Source: an uncultured Phycisphaerales bacterium (lineage in GTDB: Bacteria; Planctomycetota; Phycisphaerae; UBA1845; CAIVHJ01). Taken from it: 16,750 nt of DNA. A model generated the notes under the pieces. That model was not told the origin of the DNA. It made no database searches and saw only the letters and a program-made list of their open reading frames with translations. The translations under genes and the position numbers were made by a program. The stretch spans positions 1 through 16,750 of the forward strand of contig CAIVHJ010000029.1 of NCBI GenBank assembly GCA_903905665.1, given 5' to 3'. Every line of letters begins with the position of its first letter. The stretch's first letter is position 1. Shown piece by piece: positions 1 through 8,504 of this stretch.

Positions 1-9
1 CTCTTCGCC

Positions 10-82
10 ATCCATGGCTGTCCATTGTTCACCTCCATGTTCCCAAAACACACATCAAGGTGTAACAATATCAGCCATGGAT
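10..82. repeat. Long imperfect inverted repeat
   Basis: Two arms of about 25 bases (10-34 and 58-82) are nearly complementary. The outer 11 bases (ATCCATGGCTG at 10-20, CAGCCATGGAT at 72-82) match perfectly. The inner parts (ATTGTTCACCT at 24-34, AGGTGTAACAAT at 58-69) match with one bulged base. The loop is 23 bases and no T-run follows. It could be a long RNA hairpin after an upstream gene, or the end of a miniature inverted-repeat element. The sequence alone does not decide which. Confidence 0.5.
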
Positions 83-145
83 AGTTATGCATCACCCTCA
101 CCTCCTTGACGAGAAATCTTGCCCAGGGAGGGGTTAGGGGAGGGT

Positions 146-167
146 GTGCCACTGCTCTTGAGCAGTG
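146..167. repeat. Dispersed palindromic repeat, copy 1
   Basis: The core at 150-167 (CACTGCTCTTGAGCAGTG) is a perfect palindrome with 8-base arms around TT. The reverse complement of 146-167 matches 16471-16492 at 20 of 22 bases, so the window holds two copies in opposite orientation. The neighbouring bases 100-145 are a purine-biased run (CAGGGAGGGGTTAGGGGAGG) of the sort seen in intergenic repeats of several bacterial phyla. It is non-coding and its function is unknown. Confidence 0.55.
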
Positions 168-204
168 CTCTTCCTTCCCGCTTCAGGCTCTTTTCCCCAA
201 TTTC

Positions 205-240
205 CGTTCCGCATTCAGCATTCCGGATTCCGCATTTTCT
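205..240. repeat. Short degenerate tandem repeat (CGTTCCGCATTCAGCATT type)
   Basis: The stretch repeats CATTC/TTCCG/GCATT units several times. Bases 205-222 match 16603-16620 at 16 of 18 positions, which links this left-end stretch to the repeat mosaic at the right end. From here to the ATPase start at 451 I see no gene. The open frame running through 106-450 lacks any recognisable domain and is built over repeats. Confidence 0.4.
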
Positions 241-450
241 TCCCTGCTGTCGGCTACCGGGTATTTCTCCACCTTGCCTCGCCCGGAAAAAATTCTGGAC
301 ATTGCCGGCGTCAAAGGTAGGATGAGAATTGCGTACACGTTGAACTGTTGCTGGCCGAGGGGTTGGAATGGACCCTCTGACCACGAGGACGGCCCAGACG
401 AAACCGAAGTAAAGGTCCCTGACCTATTTTATGGCTCTTCGGAGGTTGCC

Positions 451-1740
451 ATGGCACACATAGAAGGAATCTGTATCAAGAATTTTCGGGCATTACGTAA
501 TGTCACATTGGGTAAACTCTGGAATCTGCAGGATGCCGAACCGTTGACGCCTATGACCGCCGTCATAGGCAAGAATGGGGTGGGAAAAAGTTCGCTGTTT
601 GATGCCTTTGGCTTCTTGGCTGATTGTCTACGTGTAGGAGTGGAAGAAGCCTGTGATTCGCGGGGACGTGGCGGTTTTGAACGCATCAGATCACAGGGAC
701 AGAAGGGTCCGATCGAGTTTGTGGTGTACTACAAAGAAGAGGGCAATGCACGACCAATCACCTATGAAATGGCCGTGAATATTGATCCGAATGGCCGTAC
801 CTATGTTCAAAAAGAGCGACTAAGACAGCGACGGAAAGATCAACGGCATGGATGGCCATTTTCTTTTCTCGTGCTCAACGATGGTAAGGGAGTGGCTTGG
901 AAAGGAGATCAGGAAGGACGATCGATAGACGAGAACAAGAACCAGATTGACATTTTTGAATTGATCAAATCCGTTGAGGACAAAAAAAAGGTAGAGGGAC
1001 GAGAAACCGAAATTGTGGAACTGGAGGACCGGCGTAAACTCGGCATTGCAACGCTCGGATCACTCAAGCAACATCCAAGAATTTCAGCTTTTCGACGCTT
1101 TATCGAAGGATGGTATCTTAGTTATTTTACGCCTGACGCGGCACGCAGTTTGCCATTGGCTGGACCACAGAAACATTTGAACATCCATGGCGATAACCTT
1201 GGCAATGTTGTCCAGTTCATGGAGCGAGAGCACCCGAAGAAGTTCAAAAATATTCTTGACCGAATTGCTTCGAAGATTCCAGGCATTAAGAGAATCGACA
1301 CAAACAAAACGGCGGATGGCCGTCTCTTGCTGCGTTTCAACGACAAAGGCTTTAAAGATCCCTTCTACGCACAACAGATGTCTGACGGCACACTGAAAGT
1401 ATTCGCCTACCTTCTCCTTTTAGAAGATCCGACACCGCCACCCTTTCTGTGTATCGAGGAACCAGAAAACGGTCTTTATCATAAACTTCTCGAAACCCTT
1501 GCAACGGAATTTCGTGAACATGCTACCGGACAGAAGGGAGGATCTCAGATATTCATCACCACTCATCAGCCATATTTTGTCAATGCTTTGGACCCGGAGG
1601 AAGTATGGATCTTGGAAAAAGGCGATGACGGCTTTTCAACTGTCAAACGAGCCAGTGATGATGAGTTAGTAAATAACATGGTGAAAGAAGAACTTCCTTT
1701 GGGCGGATTGTGGTACAGCGATTATCTGGACGCGAGGTAA
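451..1740 (+). CDS. AAA family ATPase (AAA_21 / RecF-OLD-like)
   Basis: A 429-residue SMC/ABC-type ATPase. The N-terminus MAHIEGICIKNFRALRNV is the classic first strand of RecF/OLD-type ATPases. Walker A is GKNGVGKS (residues 40-47). Near the C-terminus come an ABC-like signature MSDGTLKVFA, Walker B FLCIEEPENGL and a switch histidine in ITTHQPYF. There is no long coiled coil, and no TOPRIM or nuclease domain in this chain. The frame is open back to 106, but the ATG at 451 is preceded by GGAGG (441-445) at five bases and fits the family start, so the upstream part is excluded. The next gene follows after four bases, which argues for a functional pair. Such ATPases sense or regulate a partner effector in OLD-, PARIS- and Rlo-like defence systems. 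The ATPase family call is firm; the defence role is inferred. Confidence 0.9.
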   Translation: MAHIEGICIKNFRALRNVTLGKLWNLQDAEPLTPMTAVIGKNGVGKSSLFDAFGFLADCLRVGVEEACDSRGRGGFERIRSQGQKGPIEFVVYYKEEGNARPITYEMAVNIDPNGRTYVQKERLRQRRKDQRHGWPFSFLVLNDGKGVAWKGDQEGRSIDENKNQIDIFELIKSVEDKKKVEGRETEIVELEDRRKLGIATLGSLKQHPRISAFRRFIEGWYLSYFTPDAARSLPLAGPQKHLNIHGDNLGNVVQFMEREHPKKFKNILDRIASKIPGIKRIDTNKTADGRLLLRFNDKGFKDPFYAQQMSDGTLKVFAYLLLLEDPTPPPFLCIEEPENGLYHKLLETLATEFREHATGQKGGSQIFITTHQPYFVNALDPEEVWILEKGDDGFSTVKRASDDELVNNMVKEELPLGGLWYSDYLDAR

Positions 1741-1744
1741 TTCG

Positions 1745-2398
1745 ATGCACTTTGAAATACACGTTGAAGACCAATCCGGCAAGAAAATGCTCGATATTCT
1801 TGTTCCAAAGATTGTCGGGAGCGCACACACTTTTCGTGTGCACCCATATAGGGGCGTTGGACAGATACGGAAGAATATGCGAGATGCAAAAGACGCTAAA
1901 AAACGTATCTTATTGGACAATCTTCCAAAGCTCCTTAAGGGTCATGGGAGGACATTCGCAGGCCGCCAAAACTACCATGAGGTTGTGATCCTAGTCTGCG
2001 ATCTTGACGACAAAGGTCTGAAAACATTCCGGAGCGAACTCTACAGAATCCTCGACGCCTGTAATCCAAAACCAGAAACCCGATTCTGTATCGCAATCGA
2101 GGAAGGTGAAGCGTGGTTCTTGGGTGATCTAGCTGCGATCAAGACGACATATCCAAAGGCCAAGGATTCCGTTCTTAATTCCTATGTGAATGATCATATT
2201 TGTGGGACTTGGGAGAAACTCGCGGATGCCGTTTATCCGGGTGGTTCGTCATCACTGATCAAGAAGGGATGGCAGGTCATTGGGCGGGAAAAATCAAAGT
2301 GGGCGGAGGAAATTACTCCCAACATGAATGTCGCAGAGAACAAGTCTCCAAGTTTCTGCTATTTTCGCGGTAAAATGCGGGAATTGATGGGGGGATGA
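1745..2398 (+). CDS. DUF4276/TOPRIM-like protein, partner of the ATPase
   Basis: A 217-residue protein. Its acidic motifs fit a TOPRIM-like metal site: an early glutamate in HVED (E8), an aspartate cluster VCDLDDKG (D86, D88, D89) after a hydrophobic strand, and IEEGEAW (E119-E122) followed by W124. That layout resembles the DUF4276 and RloB groups. The start ATG lies four bases after the ATPase stop, with GAGG (1734-1737) overlapping the end of that gene, so translation is probably coupled. In PARIS- and OLD-type systems the TOPRIM partner is a nuclease released or activated by the ATPase. The same role is likely here but is not shown. The exact family (DUF4276, DUF4435 or RloB) cannot be settled by eye. 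Confidence 0.7.
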   Translation: MHFEIHVEDQSGKKMLDILVPKIVGSAHTFRVHPYRGVGQIRKNMRDAKDAKKRILLDNLPKLLKGHGRTFAGRQNYHEVVILVCDLDDKGLKTFRSELYRILDACNPKPETRFCIAIEEGEAWFLGDLAAIKTTYPKAKDSVLNSYVNDHICGTWEKLADAVYPGGSSSLIKKGWQVIGREKSKWAEEITPNMNVAENKSPSFCYFRGKMRELMGG

Positions 2399-2777
2399 CC
2401 TGAAGGACCAACATGGTCCTAAGCACGGGTAGATCTTGCTTGATAAGGATTCCTCTGCTCCATCTCTTTTTCTAGCCGCCCCGCGCGTGGGAAAACACAG
2501 GCACCACTCAATACCCCGCCTAGTCGCACGTCGATCGACAAGAATCTCGTGCGTTCCAGTTTTGCGTACCGACGAATTTGAACTCTCGAATTGAAATTCG
2601 CAACATCTTGTGTGACACGGTATTACTTTAATCCGGCAGACACATATCCTAGGACGAATTAGAAGAAGTCCGAAATCGCGTGGCTGGGTTAAATCATCAT
2701 TCGTTTTCTGGTATAAAGTTTGCTGGGAGATTAAGTTCCAGCCCAGTCTCAAGGCCCCGAAACCGTGGGAGTGAATT
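2399..2777. other. Gene-free gap between ATPase pair and CoA-transferase gene
   Basis: No convincing gene lies in these 379 bases. Visible structure is small: a 5-bp hairpin GGACC/GGTCC at 2405-2419 just after the TOPRIM gene, without a T-run, and an inverted repeat CGAATTT (2573-2579) / AAATTCG (2594-2600). The promoter of the next gene lies near its right end. Confidence 0.5.
2689..2717 (+). promoter_or_regulatory. Predicted sigma-70 promoter with extended -10 for the CoA-transferase gene
   Basis: The -10 hexamer TATAAA (2712-2717) carries an upstream TGG (2709-2711), making an extended -10. A poor -35 (TTAAAT, 2689-2694) sits 17 bases upstream, as is usual for extended -10 promoters. Transcription would start near 2724 and leave a leader of about 54 bases. 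Confidence 0.45.
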
Positions 2778-4625
2778 ATGAGTTTCAACTGGCGTGACCG
2801 CTGTAAAGGAAAGTTGACGACCGCCGAGAAGGCCATCGCCCTGATTTGCCGAGGGGACAACATCTATGTCAGTGCGGGTTCGGCTGCTCCGCTGGGATTG
2901 TATGCCGCGCTCGTCGATGAAAAATCCCCCGCCTATGACAACGTATTCTATCATTTGCTCACGCTGGGGGACTCGCCATACGTTCGTCCGGAATATGCCC
3001 GACGGTTTCGGCACTGTGCGTTTTTTATGGGGGGCAATGTCCGAACGGCGGTCAACGAAGGCCGCGCCGACTGCATGTCGGTGTTTCTCCACGAAATCCC
3101 CGATTTGATCCGCTCGCGGCAGGTGCCGATGGATACGATGTTGATTTCCGTCACGCCGCCCAACGAAGAAGGTTATTGCAGTTATGGAACGCACATTGAT
3201 CTGGCGCCGTCGGCGCTCGAAGTGGCGCGAACGGTCATCGCCGAAGTCAACCTGCAAATGCCCTGGACCAACGGGCCGTCTCGGATTCACGTCGATCAGA
3301 TCGATGCCATGGTGGAAGTGGATCATCCGCTGCCCCATCTGGTGTACAGCAAAATCACCCCGGAATTTGAAGCCATGGGCCGTCATATCGTCGATTTGAT
3401 TCCCGACGGCGCTACGTTGCAAATGGGGATCGGCGGCGTGCCGGACGGCGTGTTGCATTTTCTGCATGAGCGAAACGATCTGGGCATTCACACCGAAATG
3501 TTCAGCGAAGGAGTGATCAACCTCGTTCGCAAGGGCAACATCAACTGCAAGCGTAAAAGTCTCCATCCCGGAAAAATGGTCGCCAGTTTTCTGATGGGCA
3601 CTCAGCGGCTTTACGACTTCATCAAAGACAATCCGATGGTCGAACTGTATCCGGTGGATTACACCAACGATCCGAAAGTCATCGCGCAAAACGACCGGAT
3701 GGTGGCGATCAACACAGCGCTGGAAGTTGATCTGACGGGTCAGGTGTGCTCCGATTCGATCGGGACGCGGTTTTACAGCGGCTTCGGCGGGCAGGTGGAT
3801 TTCATTCGCGGCGCTGCCCAGAGCAAAGGCGGAGTGCCGATTATTGCCCTTGAATCAACCGCAAAAAACGGCGAAATCTCGCGGATTGTTCCGACGCTCA
3901 AAGAGGGTGCGGGGGTCGTGACCAGTCGCGCCGATGTGCACTGGGTCGTGACGGAATATGGTGCGGTCTATCTGCATGGGAAAAACATGCAGCAGCGTGC
4001 CATGGCGCTCATTTCGATTGCGCATCCGAAATTTCGACAGGAATTGCTCGATAAAGCCAAGGCCCGCAAGGTTGTTTTCGTCGATCAGCCGATGCCATCC
4101 GTATATCCAAAACACATGGAAACGAAGGCGAAAACCGAACACGACGTTTCGTATCTTATTCGACCCGTTCGCGTTACAGATGAATCGCTCATCCGTCGGA
4201 TGTTTTATCAACTCAGCCCGAATACGATTTGCTCGCGATTTTTTGCCACCAAAGGTTCGCCGTCGATGGAAATGCTACGTCGTTGGTGCGCCGTGGATTA
4301 CGAAAAGGAATTTGTGCTGGTGGCGTCTCAGTCGGACGGTCCGATCGAGCGATTGCTGGGATGGGGTTCGTATACGCTGGACGAGAAAACCCAATTGGCT
4401 GAGGTGTCTGTGCTCGTTGCGGATGAGTTTCAGAATCAGGGGATTGGAACAGCGATCATGCAATCGCTGATTCTCATTGCGCGCGATAAGAAATTCAAAG
4501 GAATCACAGCCGAAATCATGCCGGATAATCAGCGAATGCTGAAGATTTTTGAGGAGTGCGGTTACCCCGCCAAGACGACACGTTCGGAGGGGACCGTTGC
4601 AGTGCGAATTGATTTTCCGGCGTGA
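2778..4625 (+). CDS. Bifunctional acetyl-CoA hydrolase/transferase - GNAT acetyltransferase
   Basis: A 615-residue two-domain protein. Residues 1 to about 440 form an acetyl-CoA hydrolase / 4-hydroxybutyrate CoA-transferase family unit. The catalytic glutamate is E240 in GIHTEMFSEG, the residue that forms the glutamyl-CoA intermediate in this family, and glycine-rich MGIGGVPDG precedes it. Residues from about 458 to the end form a GNAT domain (LIRPVRVTDESL start; acetyl-CoA loop QNQGIGT at 552-558). The fusion is known in the databases, but what the GNAT acetylates is not established. The start ATG has GGGAG (2767-2771) at six bases. The gene has its own promoter and a strong terminator, so it is probably monocistronic. 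Likely job: moving CoA between acetate and another acid, complementing the PFOR next door. The exact acyl substrate is open. Confidence 0.9.
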   Translation: MSFNWRDRCKGKLTTAEKAIALICRGDNIYVSAGSAAPLGLYAALVDEKSPAYDNVFYHLLTLGDSPYVRPEYARRFRHCAFFMGGNVRTAVNEGRADCMSVFLHEIPDLIRSRQVPMDTMLISVTPPNEEGYCSYGTHIDLAPSALEVARTVIAEVNLQMPWTNGPSRIHVDQIDAMVEVDHPLPHLVYSKITPEFEAMGRHIVDLIPDGATLQMGIGGVPDGVLHFLHERNDLGIHTEMFSEGVINLVRKGNINCKRKSLHPGKMVASFLMGTQRLYDFIKDNPMVELYPVDYTNDPKVIAQNDRMVAINTALEVDLTGQVCSDSIGTRFYSGFGGQVDFIRGAAQSKGGVPIIALESTAKNGEISRIVPTLKEGAGVVTSRADVHWVVTEYGAVYLHGKNMQQRAMALISIAHPKFRQELLDKAKARKVVFVDQPMPSVYPKHMETKAKTEHDVSYLIRPVRVTDESLIRRMFYQLSPNTICSRFFATKGSPSMEMLRRWCAVDYEKEFVLVASQSDGPIERLLGWGSYTLDEKTQLAEVSVLVADEFQNQGIGTAIMQSLILIARDKKFKGITAEIMPDNQRMLKIFEECGYPAKTTRSEGTVAVRIDFPA

Positions 4626-4702
4626 GATTTGTCGCGTCAAATCATTGTGTTTAGATCATCCTGTGGGGCTAAATTCACAGATTGTGATTGAGTATTTTCT
4701 GT

Positions 4703-4730
4703 CGGCGCCTTGTCAGGCGTCGTTTTTTTT
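4703..4730 (+). terminator. Rho-independent terminator after the CoA-transferase gene
   Basis: An 8-bp stem (CGGCGCCT 4703-4710 / AGGCGTCG 4715-4722, one G-U pair) closes a TGTC tetraloop and is followed directly by eight Ts (4723-4730). This separates the CoA-transferase transcript from the PFOR gene. Confidence 0.9.
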
Positions 4731-4740
4731 CTATCCTGAA

Positions 4741-4755
4741 CGGCATTGAATGCCG
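4741..4755. promoter_or_regulatory. 15-bp palindrome upstream of the PFOR gene (possible operator)
   Basis: CGGCATT (4741-4747) and AATGCCG (4749-4755) form a perfect palindrome around one G. It lies 78 bases before the PFOR start, between the terminator and the gene. A direct repeat CCGATC occurs at 4753-4758 and 4767-4772. Symmetry and position suit a dimeric repressor or activator, but the regulator is unknown. Confidence 0.3.
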
Positions 4756-4833
4756 ATCGAGATGAACCGATCTGAGCGCGTTTTCGATGTGAAGACGTAT
4801 TCGGACTGAAGTAATACCATATTGTGGAGAAAG

Positions 4834-7800
4834 ATGAAGATGAGAAATCGTCGTAAGGTCACGATAGACGGAAATCAGGCGGCAGCCCACGTCGCCCATC
4901 GAATCAACGAAGTGATTGCGATTTATCCCATCACTCCGTCGTCGAACATGGGGGAGTGGGCGGATGAATGGTCGGCGATGGGTCAGAAGAACATCTGGGG
5001 GACGATTCCGCTGGTGGCGGAAATGCAGAGCGAAGGGGGGGCATCCGGGGCGGTGCACGGGGCATTGCAAACCGGTTCTTTGACGACGACTTTTACGGCG
5101 TCGCAGGGTCTGCTGCTCATGATCCCCAACATGTTCAAGATCGCCGGGGAACTCACTTCGACGGTATTTCATGTGTCGGCGCGGACGGTGGCGACGCATG
5201 CGTTGAGCATTTTCGGTGATCACGGCGACGTGATGGCGTGCCGTTCAACGGGATTCGGATTGATTGCGTCGGGTTCGGTGCAGGAAATCATGGATATGGC
5301 ATTGATCGCTTCGGCGGCTTCGCTGGAATCGCGAATTCCGATGGTCCATTTCTTTGACGGGTTCCGAAGTTCGCACGAAGTCATGAAGATCGAGGAACTG
5401 GCCGACGACGACATGCGAGAGATGATCGACGATCAACTGGTGCGGGCGCATCGAGCGCGAGCGCTGTCGCCGGATCGTCCCGTGTTACGAGGGACGGCGC
5501 AAAACCCCGACGTGTTTTTCCAGGCGCGCGAAACCGTCAATCCCTTTTATGCCCAATGTCCGTCGATTGTTCAGAAGCACATGGACAAATTTGCGCGCAT
5601 TGTCGGTCGTTCGTATCATTTATTCGATTACGTGGGCGCGCCGGATGCCGATCGAGTGGTCGTGCTGATGGGATCGGGCGTGGAGACGGCTCATGAGACG
5701 GTGGAGTATTTGAATCAGCATGGTGAGAAAGTTGGGGTGCTCAAGGTGCGATTGTATCGGCCGTTTGCGAGCGATGCGTTTGTGGCGGCCTTGCCGGCCA
5801 CGGTCAAATCCATCGCCGTACTCGACCGGACGAAGGAACCCGGCGCCGAGGGCGAGCCGCTGTACAAAGACGTGCTGACGGCGCTCGGGGAATTGTATCC
5901 CGAGGGACGAACGAAGTTGGCGTCGTTGCCCCGTGTGATCGGGGGACGTTATGGTTTGTCGAGCAAGGAATTCACGTCATCGATGGTGAAAGCGGTGTTT
6001 GATGAACTGAAGAAGGACAAACCGAAAAATCATTTTACGGTTGGAATTAATGAAGACGTGACCCACAGCAGTCTGGTCTGCGATCCGAATTTTGTGACCG
6101 AGGGAGCGGACGTGGTTCGGGCGGTGTTTTTCGGGCTGGGGTCGGATGGAACGGTGGGCGCCAATAAAAATTCAATCAAAATCATCGGCGAAGAAACCGA
6201 GAATTATGCACAAGGGTATTTTGTATATGATTCAAAGAAGGCGGGTTCGATCACGGTGTCGCACCTTCGGTTCGGGCCCCGACCGATTCGCTCGACGTAT
6301 CTGGTCAACAGCGCCAATTTCATCGCGTGCCACCAGACGGTTTTTCTCGAGCGATACGACATGCTGCGGTATGCGGTGAATGGGGCGACGTTCCTGTTGA
6401 ACCTGCCGTGTCCGCAGGAGCAGGTGTGGGACCATCTTCCGCGAAGCGTGCAGCAACAAATCATCGACAAGAAAATCAAGTTGTACGCCATTGATGCTTA
6501 TGAGGTGGCGAAACAGACGGGAATGGGGGGGCGGATCAATACGATCATGCAGACGTGCTTCTTTGCGATATCGGGTGTGCTGCCGCGGGAAGAAGCCATC
6601 GCCAAGATTAAAGAGACGATCAAAAAGACTTACGGTTCCAAAGGGGAGCAGGTGGTTCAGAAGAACTGGGCCGCCGTGGATCAGACCCTTGCGAATTTGC
6701 ACGAGATTTCGGTTCCGGGAAAAGTGACGAGCACGTGGGATCGGCCGCCGGCGGTTTCGGAGAAGGCACCGCCGTTTGTTTGCGAGGTGCTGGGCGAGAT
6801 TTACGCCGGTAGAGGAGACGATCTGCCCACGAGCGCGTTTCCCGTCGATGGGACTTTTCCGACCGATACCGCCCGGTGGGAAAAACGCAACATTGCCCTG
6901 CAAATTCCGGTGTGGGATTCGGAGGTGTGCATTCAGTGCGGGAAATGCGCCATCGTGTGTCCGCACGCGACGATTCGGATGAAAGCTTATGATCCCAAAT
7001 GGCTCGAAAGGGCACCGAAGACATTCAAACATGCCAAAGCGCGCGGGAAGGAATTCGAGGGACTGGTAATGACGCTGCAGGTGGCGCCGGAAGATTGCAC
7101 CGGGTGCGAATTGTGCGTGGAAGTTTGTCCCGCCAAGAACAAGCAGGAAACTCGCCTGAAAGCTATCAACATGCAACCGCAGATTCCGCTGCGCGAGAGC
7201 GAACGCGAGTGTTATGATTTCTTCCTGTCGCTGCCGGAGATGGATCGGAGCAAACTCAACGTGGCTACGGTCAAGGGTTCGCAGTATCTACGGCCGTTGT
7301 TCGAGTATTCCGGGGCGTGCGCGGGATGCGGGGAGACGCAATATCTGAAGTTGATGTCTCAGTTGTTTGGAGATCGCGCGATCGTGGCCAATGCGACGGG
7401 GTGCTCGTCGATCTACGGAGCGAATTTACCGACGACGCCGTGGGCGCAAAACATCGACGGTCGCGGTCCGGCGTGGTGCAACTCATTGTTTGAAGACAAC
7501 GCCGAATTCGGATACGGATTCCGGTTGACGCTGGATAAACAGGTCGAATATGCGAGGGAGATGCTGACCCGGATGGCGGAGTTGATCGGACACGACCTGG
7601 TGACCGGCCTGATGGACGCCAACCAAAAAGACGAAGCCGGCATTGAGCAGCAGCGTAAACGAGTCGAGGCGCTCAAGCAGAAACTTCGCACCCTGGACAC
7701 GCCCGAAGCCAAGAATCTGCTCTCCCTTGCCGATGTGCTGGTGCGCAAGAGCGTGTGGATTGTCGGCGGCGACGGTTGGGCTTATGACATCGGGTACGGC

Positions 7801-8415
7801 GGACTGGATCACGTGTTGGCCAGTGGGCGGAACGTGAACGTGCTGGTGCTCGACAGCGAAGTGTATTCCAACACGGGGGGTCAGTGTTCGAAGGCGACAC
7901 CGCGCGGGGCGGTGGCAAAATTCGCCGCTGGTGGAAAGCCCGCCGGAAAGAAAGACCTTGGATTGATGGCGATGAGTTACGGGAACGTGTTCGTGGCCAA
8001 TGTGGCGATGGGCGCCAACGACAATCAGTGCGTGAAGGCGTTTATCGAGGCGGAGGCGTATGACGGCCCGTCATTGATCGTTGCTTATAGTCATTGCATC
8101 GCGCACGGCATCAACATGGTCAAAGGGATGGAAACGCAGGAGCAGGCGGTTGCGAGCGGTCATTTCCCGTTGTTCCGATACAGCCCCCAGCGTGCGATGG
8201 CCGGTCAGAATCCGCTGCAACTGGATTCCAAGAAACCGTCGATTCGATATGAGGATTTCGCCTACGCACAGAACCGGTTCAAGATGCTGACCAAGAGCAA
8301 TCCGGAGAACGCCAAGAAACTACTGATCATGGCTCAGCATGACGCCGTGAATCGCTGGAGTTTTTACGAGTACATGGCGGCGAGGAACATGGCCGCAACC
8401 GAGGGTACGGAATAA
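4834..8415 (+). CDS. nifJ: Pyruvate:ferredoxin (flavodoxin) oxidoreductase, single-chain
   Basis: Converts pyruvate and CoA to acetyl-CoA and CO2, reducing ferredoxin or flavodoxin. At about 1193 residues it has the full length of homodimeric PFORs. The pyruvate-binding motif YPITPSS lies near residue 31. Two ferredoxin-type [4Fe-4S] motifs follow, CIQCGKCAIVCP (from C699) and CTGCELCVEVCP (from C755). The proximal-cluster cysteines are C829 and C832 (CAGCG), C857 (NATGC) and C1066 (NDNQC). The thiamine diphosphate motif begins GDGWAYDIG near 979 and continues through DSEVYSNTGGQ. All cofactor ligands appear present. The frame extends back to a TTG at 4822, but GGAGA (4826-4830) favours the ATG at 4834; the ATG at 4840 is an alternative. 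A DHOD-like flavoprotein and a hemerythrin follow on the same strand. Family and function are firm. Confidence 0.97.
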   Translation: MKMRNRRKVTIDGNQAAAHVAHRINEVIAIYPITPSSNMGEWADEWSAMGQKNIWGTIPLVAEMQSEGGASGAVHGALQTGSLTTTFTASQGLLLMIPNMFKIAGELTSTVFHVSARTVATHALSIFGDHGDVMACRSTGFGLIASGSVQEIMDMALIASAASLESRIPMVHFFDGFRSSHEVMKIEELADDDMREMIDDQLVRAHRARALSPDRPVLRGTAQNPDVFFQARETVNPFYAQCPSIVQKHMDKFARIVGRSYHLFDYVGAPDADRVVVLMGSGVETAHETVEYLNQHGEKVGVLKVRLYRPFASDAFVAALPATVKSIAVLDRTKEPGAEGEPLYKDVLTALGELYPEGRTKLASLPRVIGGRYGLSSKEFTSSMVKAVFDELKKDKPKNHFTVGINEDVTHSSLVCDPNFVTEGADVVRAVFFGLGSDGTVGANKNSIKIIGEETENYAQGYFVYDSKKAGSITVSHLRFGPRPIRSTYLVNSANFIACHQTVFLERYDMLRYAVNGATFLLNLPCPQEQVWDHLPRSVQQQIIDKKIKLYAIDAYEVAKQTGMGGRINTIMQTCFFAISGVLPREEAIAKIKETIKKTYGSKGEQVVQKNWAAVDQTLANLHEISVPGKVTSTWDRPPAVSEKAPPFVCEVLGEIYAGRGDDLPTSAFPVDGTFPTDTARWEKRNIALQIPVWDSEVCIQCGKCAIVCPHATIRMKAYDPKWLERAPKTFKHAKARGKEFEGLVMTLQVAPEDCTGCELCVEVCPAKNKQETRLKAINMQPQIPLRESERECYDFFLSLPEMDRSKLNVATVKGSQYLRPLFEYSGACAGCGETQYLKLMSQLFGDRAIVANATGCSSIYGANLPTTPWAQNIDGRGPAWCNSLFEDNAEFGYGFRLTLDKQVEYAREMLTRMAELIGHDLVTGLMDANQKDEAGIEQQRKRVEALKQKLRTLDTPEAKNLLSLADVLVRKSVWIVGGDGWAYDIGYGGLDHVLASGRNVNVLVLDSEVYSNTGGQCSKATPRGAVAKFAAGGKPAGKKDLGLMAMSYGNVFVANVAMGANDNQCVKAFIEAEAYDGPSLIVAYSHCIAHGINMVKGMETQEQAVASGHFPLFRYSPQRAMAGQNPLQLDSKKPSIRYEDFAYAQNRFKMLTKSNPENAKKLLIMAQHDAVNRWSFYEYMAARNMAATEGTE

Positions 8416-8504
8416 TCCGAGGATCGCAATATCCGGATTCAATTGTTCGCGCGACCCTGCGAGTCTGCCGCTAAACGGTAGTGAGGTGCGTTCTGCAAAA
8501 CGGG

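Noticed and set aside
106..450. N-terminal extension of the ATPase frame
   Set aside because: The frame is open by chance over repeat sequence. A ribosome site and family-typical start are at 451.
2573..2600. tRNA fragment or attachment site (GTTCAAATTC-like string on the minus strand)
   Set aside because: The T stem does not pair and no other tRNA arm is present nearby.
2697..3689. Long antisense open frame (330 residues) opposite the CoA-transferase
   Set aside because: It is a codon-bias shadow of the sense gene, with histidine/arginine-rich composition and no domain. The same applies to the long antisense frames at 6232-7176, 8587-9522 and 14722-15627.
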